A DNA stretch of 28,238 nucleotides, taken from assembly GCA_964450795.1 (NCBI GenBank), contig CAYVDI010000005.1:1-28238 (forward strand), written 5' to 3'. Source of the stretch: JAGOTT01 sp964450795 (GTDB taxonomy: Bacteria; Patescibacteriota; Minisyncoccia; Moranbacterales; UBA1568). The position numbers and the translations under genes were made by a program. The stretch's first letter is position 1. Each line of letters opens with the position of its first letter. The notes beneath the pieces are model-generated. The model saw only the letters and a list, made by a program, of their open reading frames with translations. It was not told where the DNA came from and did no database searches. Shown here piece by piece: positions 22,352-28,238 of the stretch.

Positions 22352-24562
22352 TTACCGCTTCATGAAGACGGTGCCGAAAAATGCGTCCGTGGAGAGCTTC
22401 GCGGTGGAAGAGATTTCCCTCTTCGCATACCCGCTCCCCGGCGTGCTCCATACCGGGACGAAGGACTCCGGAAACGCAAGGACGTGACGGAGTTCGCTTC
22501 CGAGGCTTCCTGACTGTTTCTGGAACAATGCCGAATACGAGTCCGGATCGGTCTTACCAGGCGAGACCGAAAACGGCAGACGATACACGTATTCCACGGT
22601 CACGCTCTCTCCCGGACTCACATAGACCCAGTTCCCGAACACGGTCTTTCCGGACTCGCGGGATATTCTCGTGCCGCTTTGGTGGATGATCGTTCCGCGC
22701 TCCTCGAGCTCGACATCCGGATCACGGGAAAATCCGAGTGTGTCATAATCAAGCGGATCCGGAGGAAACTCATACGTCTGCCCCTTCGCGGAAAGAAGCT
22801 CGGACCCCTCGGGAACGTACACGCGGAGATAGTCCGAATTCACCTTGTTCCACCACTCGTACGGCGTCCCGCCGCCGCGATGGTTCCTGGTGATGCGCAC
22901 CGTATCGATGACCGACCCGTCCGCCTGGACATTCGCCCGATGTTCGATCTCCTCGTCGATCACTCCGTCCGTCTTGTATCCGTTCAGGTTCGCATGCACC
23001 ACGGAGAGATAGTCTTTCGGAGCCGACAGGAGACGTCCGGACCATCCGACTCCGTCGATCAGCCGCTCGGCATCCTTGTTTCGAGAGTAGAGGAGAATGT
23101 GCCGTTCGTCGAGTCCCCGGGAAAGCGCCTCCGCGGCGGCCAGTATCTGGGACGGGTTCTTCTCCTGGAAAAGACGGTCGAGAAGGAGCGGCGCGAGGTC
23201 GGCGATGATCTTCTTCGGATGATTCTCCTCCTTGTCATACTTCACTTCCACCTCCTCCTGCACGGTCTCCATGAAATTTTCCTTGTCGATCGTCACTCCG
23301 TATTCCGGCAAGGAGATCGGTCCGGTCACCGCAAGAAGCCTCTCGATGACCTCCGGAGTCATCGTCATGATCCCATCCACGGTCGGTCCGCCCGTCTTCT
23401 CGTAAAAAAGCATCGCCTTTTCCGCCGAAGTCGGGAAATCCGGCCACCAGTTGCTGTCATGCAGGCTCCATCCGGCGGAAATCTTCCGGATCGGTCCCGG
23501 CGGAACGATATCCTCCTTCAATTGCCCATCCGGATTGAAAATACCGTCGATATGGAACTTCCGGACACGACCGTGATCCACCTCCAAGATCCCATAACTC
23601 CCGATGAATCCGCCGGTCGGACGAAGTTCATGATTGTTTTGGAACAGAAGAAGATAAACGCGCGGTCCGTTCTCGCCGAGAAGTTCCCTGATGAGCGGCG
23701 CATACCGATCGAATCCCGCAAGGAGTCCGCGGGCGAGCGGAAGCTTGTCCTGAAGGAGCCGGAACATCTCCCGCTTTTCCTCCGGAACGTCGTCAGGGTC
23801 GACGCGCGACAGGCTTTTCTCCGCGAGCGTAAGATCGTCGAGCGCCGATGCCGAAAGCGTTTCCGCTTCCGCAAGGAGTTGGAGCAGGGATGTCTCCTGA
23901 TGCTTCTCCCGTCCCGACGACGGAATCGGCAGAAGCCCGAGCATCCGGCTCATCGAGACCCCTGCGCTCGAAAGATGCTTCGCTCCTTCGATCAATCCTT
24001 GGCCGGAAGAAAACATCGAAAGCCCGGGAACGAATCTCGTCGCCTTGGCGAGCTCGGTACCGATCGTTCCGAGCGAATCGGACGCATCCGAAAAAGATCG
24101 GTACGCATCCGAAAAATGATCCTCCGAATTCCCGAACCGCGCCGATGAAAGCTCCTGGAGAGCCAGGTGCGCGGAAGAAAGACCGGCGGTGCTTTCCCCG
24201 AGCACGTCGCCCTTGACCGAGAAAAGCCTCACCGCTCCCAAGGAACCGCCGACGAGAAACACGAGAAGAAAGACAGCGGGAACAAGCACGCGCCGATAAG
24301 CAAAGCTCCGCTCCCGAAACGATCGGGTCGGAAAAGATCCGGCGCCGGGATCGCTTTCGCCTTCGTTATACTGCGGAACATCCACATCCGGACCCGACGG
24401 TTCCGGACGGACTTCCTCGAAAGGAAACTCCGTTTGATTCGGATCCGGATCGGGATACGAGCCGATCGATCGTATCCGGCGCCAATCGACATCGCCGTCC
24501 CGGTCGACCGGACGGACATCGAACATCTGTGGAATCACGTTTTTTTTCGGAGTTCGCTCCAT
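22352..24562 (-). CDS. DUF4012 domain membrane protein
   Basis: The 736-residue protein has a cytosolic, Pro- and Asp-rich N-terminus (1-88), one transmembrane helix (about 92-112) and a long extracytosolic part. The DUF4012 core is at about 285-440, with Leu-Leu-Phe-Gln-Asn-Asn-His-Glu-Leu-Arg-Pro-Thr-Gly-Gly-Phe-Ile-Gly-Ser-Tyr, followed by His-Asp-Ser-Asn-Trp-Trp-Pro-Asp-Phe-Pro. The biochemical activity of DUF4012 is not known to me. Family members often sit with envelope glycan genes, and the acidic and aromatic conserved residues suggest an enzyme or glycan-binding site outside the cell. ATG 24562 has AAGGGG upstream. It lies between GT4 and murJ with almost no gaps, so the three should act on one product. 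Confidence 0.85.
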   Translation of the reverse strand: MERTPKKNVIPQMFDVRPVDRDGDVDWRRIRSIGSYPDPDPNQTEFPFEEVRPEPSGPDVDVPQYNEGESDPGAGSFPTRSFRERSFAYRRVLVPAVFLLVFLVGGSLGAVRLFSVKGDVLGESTAGLSSAHLALQELSSARFGNSEDHFSDAYRSFSDASDSLGTIGTELAKATRFVPGLSMFSSGQGLIEGAKHLSSAGVSMSRMLGLLPIPSSGREKHQETSLLQLLAEAETLSASALDDLTLAEKSLSRVDPDDVPEEKREMFRLLQDKLPLARGLLAGFDRYAPLIRELLGENGPRVYLLLFQNNHELRPTGGFIGSYGILEVDHGRVRKFHIDGIFNPDGQLKEDIVPPGPIRKISAGWSLHDSNWWPDFPTSAEKAMLFYEKTGGPTVDGIMTMTPEVIERLLAVTGPISLPEYGVTIDKENFMETVQEEVEVKYDKEENHPKKIIADLAPLLLDRLFQEKNPSQILAAAEALSRGLDERHILLYSRNKDAERLIDGVGWSGRLLSAPKDYLSVVHANLNGYKTDGVIDEEIEHRANVQADGSVIDTVRITRNHRGGGTPYEWWNKVNSDYLRVYVPEGSELLSAKGQTYEFPPDPLDYDTLGFSRDPDVELEERGTIIHQSGTRISRESGKTVFGNWVYVSPGESVTVEYVYRLPFSVSPGKTDPDSYSALFQKQSGSLGSELRHVLAFPESFVPVWSTPGSGYAKREISSTAKLSTDAFFGTVFMKR

Positions 24563-24570
24563 AAATCCCC

Positions 24571-25695
24571 TTATTCAGTGACCGCATGGTACGCCTGAAG
24601 CGACGCTTTCGCCATATCCTCCCATCGAAACTTCTCCGCATGCGTCAGGCCTTTCTTCGAAAGCGACTCCGCGAGCGCCTTGTCCGACAGGAGCGCACCT
24701 ACTTTCCTTTCGAGATCGCCCGGATCGCCCGGATCGAAAAAAAGCGCCGCATCACCAAGTACCTCCGGAAGCGATCCCCTGGATGACGCGATCACCGGCG
24801 TTCCGAGCAGCATCGCCTCAAGGGGCGGCAGACCGAATCCCTCGTAGAGCGACGGGAACACATATCCCGTCGCGTCGCGATACAAATCGGAAAGCTCGCG
24901 ATCCGGAACGAACCCCGGAAAGACTATGTTCCCGACACCGGCGACCGAAACCTTCCTCCGGAATCTCCGATAGAAGAAATCCTCCTTCCCGACGAGCACG
25001 AATCTCACATCGGGAAACCGCTTCGCCAAGGGAATGAACGCTTCGAGATTCTTATGAGGATACGCGTTCCCGACGTACAGGAAGTACGGTGGCAGTATAC
25101 CACGGGACGCACCCTCCGACCCCCGGTTTTTTCCTTGATGGCCACCGGACCCTTCAGAAAGTTCGCATCCCTCGTACGCGACCACGATCTTCCCGGAAGC
25201 ATCCGGATATTCCTTCAGGATATCCTCCTCAGTGAAATGCGATACCGTCAGTATTTTCCGCGCACGCCGAACGGCGGAAGCGATGACCAGCCGGTACACG
25301 AAAAACTTCAGCCGGTACGTGACGACGTCCCTCGTCGTATTTCGGATCGTCGGATACCGGAGAAGGATGAGATCGTGAATCGTCACGACGAACGGTCGCC
25401 GATAGAGGATCGGAACGTTGAAATGCGGAAAATGCACGAGGTCGAGCCGCTCACGGCGAAGCAGCGCCGGAAAGAGGAGCTGTTCGGAAAAGCCGTACCA
25501 CGGATAATCCGCGAGCACCTTCCGGAACGACGATCGGCTCGGGACGTATTCATCGAAATTTTCCTTTCGGAGGAACACGACGAACTCGTCCTCGGACGAT
25601 GCGATCCGCTCGAGGTGCGTGACAAGCTTCTCGGTGTAGCGCCCGAGGCCCTTGCCGACGGATCCATAGAAGCGCGCATCGATCCCTATTCTCAT
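24571..25695 (-). CDS. Glycosyltransferase family 4 protein
   Basis: The 374-residue protein has the GT-B fold of GT4. The N-terminal domain begins Met-Arg-Ile-Gly-Ile-Asp-Ala-Arg-Phe with a Gly-Leu-Gly-Arg-Tyr loop. The C-terminal domain has Tyr-Val-Gly-Asn-Ala-Tyr-Pro-His-Lys-Asn (about 210) and the donor motif Glu-Gly-Phe-Gly-Leu-Pro-Pro-Leu-Glu (about 285-293), giving the E-x7-E pair. It transfers a sugar from a nucleotide-sugar to a growing glycan; the sugar cannot be told. A 20-residue Gly/Ser/Lys-rich insert (about 182-201) lies between the domains. The start overlaps the stop of the gene at 25692 by 4 nt (ATGA). Confidence 0.9.
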   Translation of the reverse strand: MRIGIDARFYGSVGKGLGRYTEKLVTHLERIASSEDEFVVFLRKENFDEYVPSRSSFRKVLADYPWYGFSEQLLFPALLRRERLDLVHFPHFNVPILYRRPFVVTIHDLILLRYPTIRNTTRDVVTYRLKFFVYRLVIASAVRRARKILTVSHFTEEDILKEYPDASGKIVVAYEGCELSEGSGGHQGKNRGSEGASRGILPPYFLYVGNAYPHKNLEAFIPLAKRFPDVRFVLVGKEDFFYRRFRRKVSVAGVGNIVFPGFVPDRELSDLYRDATGYVFPSLYEGFGLPPLEAMLLGTPVIASSRGSLPEVLGDAALFFDPGDPGDLERKVGALLSDKALAESLSKKGLTHAEKFRWEDMAKASLQAYHAVTE

Positions 25696-26426
25696 GACCC
25701 TGTACTCCTGTTTTCACCCGATTTCACAGCCCGGAGCTCCGTGCAGCTTTTCTCAAGAAAAAAGAGCGCAAGACCTTCCGCGGCGAATGCTTCGAACATG
25801 CCGCCGTCCTCGATGTGGTTCGCCGATTTCCCAAAGGTAAGATAGGCGACATACGGCCCGATGGCGGACGGCGAGCGGGCGATGACACACCCGTCCTCCT
25901 CACGGAACAGCCGATCGGAGCCGAGAAGCACGGAAGGATCGAGTGAGAAACATGCGTCTCCGCCTCCTTCCCTGATCTCCTTTTCGACCTTCTTCCGGTC
26001 CCGGTCGACGATCCGCAGTGAAAACGCGTCCGTCTTCGCGAAAAGGAGAATCGCTTTCGAAAGCGCCTCATACGCGTTCTTCTTTTCTCCGGACCGGAAC
26101 CGATCGAGCGCTTCCGGAAACGCGGTCACGAGCCCCTTCAGGAGATCCATCTTCCGGTTCGCTTCGCCGATATAGGAATAGGAATCGGAGAGGTCTTTCG
26201 TGATATCGTGTTTCTCCTGCTGGAGTCGGAGCTTTTCGCGGAGATGCCGGATAAGCGCCTTCTCCTTCGCGAAATAGATGAAGAAGCCGGTCGAACCGAA
26301 GAGAAAGACGAGAGCCGCTTCCGCTCCCTCCTCGGGAATGGTAAGAATCCTTCCGGTCACCACTTCCGGAGTGAGAACCGCGGACACGAACAGCGCCAGA
26401 TAGATCCAATACATAGCCGCGATCAC
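25692..26426 (-). CDS. Membrane coiled-coil protein with a possible GAF-like domain
   Basis: The 244-residue protein has two N-terminal membrane helices (about 5-22 and 36-52), a charged helical segment (about 54-80, coiled coil), and a mixed alpha/beta domain at 85-235 (strands such as Ser-Leu-Arg-Ile-Val-Asp and Cys-Val-Ile-Ala-Arg) that could be a degenerate GAF domain. I am not sure of that last point. The start GTG 26426 overlaps the galU stop as GTGA; ATG 26414 is an alternative. Its place between galU and GT4 suggests a regulator or scaffold of glycan export, on context only. Confidence 0.6.
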   Translation of the reverse strand: MIAAMYWIYLALFVSAVLTPEVVTGRILTIPEEGAEAALVFLFGSTGFFIYFAKEKALIRHLREKLRLQQEKHDITKDLSDSYSYIGEANRKMDLLKGLVTAFPEALDRFRSGEKKNAYEALSKAILLFAKTDAFSLRIVDRDRKKVEKEIREGGGDACFSLDPSVLLGSDRLFREEDGCVIARSPSAIGPYVAYLTFGKSANHIEDGGMFEAFAAEGLALFFLEKSCTELRAVKSGENRSTGS

Positions 26427-27313
26427 TTCACGTTGAGACCCTTGAGATATCCCCGGAGCCGCTCGCCCACCTCCGGATGCTTGAGTCCATAATGGATCGT
26501 CGCCTGGAGAAAGCCGAACTTATCCCCCGTGTCGAGCCACTCACCGTAGAGCATCCGTCCGTAAAGCGGAAGGTCCTTCCCCAGCATCGCATCGAACGCG
26601 TCCGCAAGACGGATCTCCCCGGATTTCCCGGAATCCATGCATGCGAGCGTCTCGAACACTTCGTGCGTGATGATATACTTCCCCACCGCGACCGCCCGAC
26701 TCGGCGCATCCTCCGGTTTCGGTTTCTCGACGATGTGCGTCACCTTCCAATCCCGGTCACCTTGCCGCTCGCCGCCGATAACGCCGAATTTCGACACGTC
26801 CTCAATCGCCACTTCCGAAAGCCCGATGATCGGCGCACGATACTCCTCATACGCCTCGATGAGCTGTTTCGAAGCAGGCACATCGCTGTCATAGAGACAG
26901 TCGCCGAAGATGACGAGTACGCTCTCGTCGTCATCCACGAGGTGTGCCGCCTGAAGCAGCGCATGCCCGTCACCGAGCGGAATCGGCTGCCGCACGTAGG
27001 AGAATTTCGCGAGCCCGGAAATGTTCTTCACCACTTCGAGAAGGTCGTGCTTGTTCTTCTCGACCAAGGTCGTCTCGAGCTCGTACGACACGTCGAAATG
27101 ATCCTCGATCGCCCGCTTGCCGCGACCCGTCACGAAGATGATCTCCTCGATACCGGAGGCGACCGCCTCTTCGACCAAGTACTGCACCACCGGCTTGTCC
27201 ACGACAGGAAGCATCTCCTTCGGCTGAGCCTTCGTCGCCGGCAAAAACCGCGTCCCGAACCCCGCTACCGGAAATATCGCCTTCTTCACCTTCCGCCCCA
27301 GTTCCTGTGACAT
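26423..27313 (-). CDS. galU: UTP-glucose-1-phosphate uridylyltransferase
   Basis: GalU makes UDP-glucose from UTP and glucose-1-phosphate. The 296 residues have the family's nucleotide loop Pro-Val-Ala-Gly-Phe-Gly-Thr-Arg-Phe-Leu-Pro-Ala-Thr-Lys (15-28), Pro-Lys-Glu-Met-Leu-Pro (31-36), the Gln-Pro-Ile-Pro-Leu-Gly-Asp-Gly-His-Ala region, Phe-Gly-Asp (metal site), and Val-Glu-Lys-Pro (about 200). In most GalU the loop reads Pro-x-Gly-Leu-Gly-His-Ala, so Asp here before Gly is a small oddity. ATG 27313 is used; ATG 27334 would add seven residues and lies 12 nt after a TATACT. First gene of the galU-murJ set. Confidence 0.93.
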   Translation of the reverse strand: MSQELGRKVKKAIFPVAGFGTRFLPATKAQPKEMLPVVDKPVVQYLVEEAVASGIEEIIFVTGRGKRAIEDHFDVSYELETTLVEKNKHDLLEVVKNISGLAKFSYVRQPIPLGDGHALLQAAHLVDDDESVLVIFGDCLYDSDVPASKQLIEAYEEYRAPIIGLSEVAIEDVSKFGVIGGERQGDRDWKVTHIVEKPKPEDAPSRAVAVGKYIITHEVFETLACMDSGKSGEIRLADAFDAMLGKDLPLYGRMLYGEWLDTGDKFGFLQATIHYGLKHPEVGERLRGYLKGLNVK

Positions 27314-27346
27314 ATCGGTACTGTTACTACGCATCTTTATGGTACA

Positions 27347-27352
27347 AGTATA
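27347..27352 (-). promoter_or_regulatory. -10 element for the galU operon
   Basis: TATACT on the minus strand, 12 nt before ATG 27334. No good -35 is visible. It lies about 50 bp from the divergent plus-strand promoter. Confidence 0.35.
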
Positions 27353-27377
27353 CCAGAAGCCCGCCACCCGAATACAG

Positions 27378-27406
27378 TTGACAAATCGTCTTAAAAGGTG
27401 TATAAT
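27378..27406 (+). promoter_or_regulatory. Consensus sigma-70 promoter
   Basis: TTGACA (27378-27383), 17-bp spacer, TATAAT (27401-27406): a perfect match to the consensus. It reads into the lipoprotein gene at 27480 with a leader of about 66 nt. Confidence 0.9.
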
Positions 27407-27441
27407 AGAAATTCAGTCGAAGTTGTTTGAAAACCCATCAA

Positions 27442-27457
27442 TGGCTCGTCCGAGCCA
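27442..27457 (+). promoter_or_regulatory. Hairpin in the lipoprotein gene leader
   Basis: TGGCTCG-TC-CGAGCCA, a perfect 7-bp inverted repeat in the 5' leader, ending 15 nt before the ribosome site. It could protect the message from decay or bind a regulator. Confidence 0.5.
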
Positions 27458-27479
27458 CCACCAGACCAAGGAGGTCGTC

Positions 27480-27821
27480 ATGAAAAAGTTCGCTTTTTTT
27501 CTTCTCCTCATCATCACCGGATGCATGCAACAGACATCCAAGGATCAGCTATCTCTCACGAGCACGATAAATGCAGTGAAAGCTGGCGATACCATTGTTT
27601 GCCAACCTTCAACAGGGGGAAATCCATTTGTTGTACACGTGACAAAAGTCGATAGCAAAGAAATCCTAACCGGTCTTTTCATATACAGGAGAGCTATATA
27701 TGAGGAACAGAAAAATCGGAGATATTTTGTCGAGCTGTGCAGCCAAATCAGCGTACTCAAGCAAGACAATGTTGCGGAAACCATCGGCCGTGCCATTCTT
27801 GGACTTCCACTGACTCAATAA
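27480..27821 (+). CDS. Small lipoprotein of unknown function
   Basis: The 113-residue protein starts Met-Lys-Lys with a short hydrophobic core and a lipobox Ile-Ile-Thr-Gly-Cys (Cys at 15), so it should be lipid-anchored outside the membrane. Two more Cys (about 40 and 85) could pair. I do not recognise the domain. AAGGAGGT lies 5 nt before the ATG, the promoter is perfect consensus, and a strong terminator follows the stop. It is the only certain plus-strand gene here, inserted between galU and rmlA, and is AT-richer than both. Confidence 0.82.
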   Translation: MKKFAFFLLLIITGCMQQTSKDQLSLTSTINAVKAGDTIVCQPSTGGNPFVVHVTKVDSKEILTGLFIYRRAIYEEQKNRRYFVELCSQISVLKQDNVAETIGRAILGLPLTQ

Positions 27822-27830
27822 CTCAAAATC

Positions 27831-27870
27831 CACCCGCAGGCGCGCATCATCGCCCTGCGGGTATTTTTTT
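27831..27870 (+). terminator. Rho-independent terminator of the lipoprotein gene
   Basis: ACCCGCAGG (27832-27840) pairs with CCTGCGGGT (27854-27862) and is followed by ATTTTTTT. It ends 10 nt before the convergent rmlA stop. Confidence 0.85.
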
Positions 27871-27879
27871 ACCCGGAAG

Positions 27880-28238
27880 CTACTTCCGCAGAGAGACGAG
27901 GCGCTTGTATTCGGCATTGAAATCCGCGATCGCCTCGTTCACGAGCGGGTCGAACCGATCCTTGAAATTCTTTTCCTTCACATAAAGACTCGCCTCAAGG
28001 AGCGAATCGTGCGTCCCGGTATCGAAGTAGGCGCCTTCGATCGTCCGCATGTCAAGCTCATTCCACGCGAGGTACGCCCGGTGGATGTCGACGATTTCGA
28101 GTTCCCCGCGCGACGACGGCACGAGCCGCTTCGCGACTTCCGTCGCGCGACCGTCGAATAGATAGAGTCCCGGGATGGCATATGCGCTCTTCGGCTTCTC
28201 CGGTTTCTCCTCGATGGAGATAACCTTCCCCGACTCCT
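27880..28238 (-). CDS. rmlA: Glucose-1-phosphate thymidylyltransferase, C-terminal part
   Basis: The frame is open to the right edge of the window, giving the last 118 residues; the start lies outside. It reads Lys-Val-Ile-Ser-Ile-Glu-Glu-Lys-Pro, Pro-Lys-Ser-Ala-Tyr-Ala-Ile-Pro-Gly-Leu-Tyr-Leu-Phe-Asp, Arg-Gly-Glu-Leu-Glu-Ile-Val-Asp and Asp-Thr-Gly-Thr-His-Asp-Ser-Leu-Leu-Glu-Ala, all typical of RmlA/RfbA. This enzyme makes dTDP-glucose, the first step to dTDP-rhamnose. Other rml genes may lie beyond the edge. It converges with the lipoprotein gene and belongs to the sugar-nucleotide side of the envelope cluster. Confidence 0.92.
   Translation of the reverse strand, partial: ESGKVISIEEKPEKPKSAYAIPGLYLFDGRATEVAKRLVPSSRGELEIVDIHRAYLAWNELDMRTIEGAYFDTGTHDSLLEASLYVKEKNFKDRFDPLVNEAIADFNAEYKRLVSLRK

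Noticed and set aside
22679..24148. Long plus-strand ORF (489 codons)
   Set aside because: Antisense of the DUF4012 gene; no family features.
1..28238. Recoded TGA (code 25, as in some CPR lineages)
   Set aside because: Many genes end in TGA at family-typical lengths (for example lepA and galU), so TGA is a stop.
1..28238. CRISPR array, rRNA, tRNA or insertion sequence
   Set aside because: No regularly spaced direct repeats, RNA gene cores or transposase motifs were seen by eye.

Overview
The window looks like chromosomal DNA of a Patescibacteria (CPR) bacterium, probably of the Parcubacteria side. This is a judgement from gene content: a DUF4012 protein beside MurJ and GT4, a surface protein with an Ala-Pro-Thr-Val-Ala-Pro-Pro-Gly-Gly-Asn type repeat domain, a receiver-like protein lacking its phospho-Asp, and short tightly packed genes. 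No rRNA or marker phylogeny is available here. TGA works as an ordinary stop. Almost all genes lie on the minus strand and the DNA is fairly GC-rich, except for AT-rich patches at 1-1090 and 19640-19960 and two small exported-protein genes (17248-17610, 27480-27821).

Layout, left to right. 1-1090: AT-rich accessory end with a partial ORF and a HEPN-like protein. 1157-3474 (read right to left): a secreted acidic protein with thrombospondin type 3 (TSP3) calcium repeats, an ApbE flavin transferase, and a TSP3 domain fused to a bis-heme ferric-reductase-like membrane domain; together a possible extracytosolic electron-transfer module. 3517-7026: a MacA/MacB-like ABC exporter (adaptor, ATPase, permease) followed by a small membrane coiled-coil protein. 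7055-11345: RNase H, a small unknown protein, RecJ, a degenerate receiver protein, and DnaJ behind a CIRCE-like operator. 11435-14914: thioredoxin, YjbQ, protein-isoaspartate methyltransferase, MltG and a membrane protein. 15171-19566: M3 oligopeptidase, a small exported protein with its own strong promoter and terminator, and LepA. 19780-20568: a modular surface protein. 20680-28238: an envelope/polysaccharide cluster (MurJ, DUF4012 protein, GT4, coiled-coil membrane protein, GalU), a plus-strand lipoprotein cassette, and the 3' part of RmlA.

How they work together: GalU and RmlA supply activated sugars, GT4 transfers them, MurJ may flip the lipid-linked product, and DUF4012 and MltG act outside the membrane. 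DnaJ, PCMT, thioredoxin and M3 peptidase are protein-maintenance functions. Several intergenic gaps are filled by degenerate repeats with a 7-bp period, which is the most unusual non-coding structure seen. All function calls come from reading motifs by eye; no database search was run.
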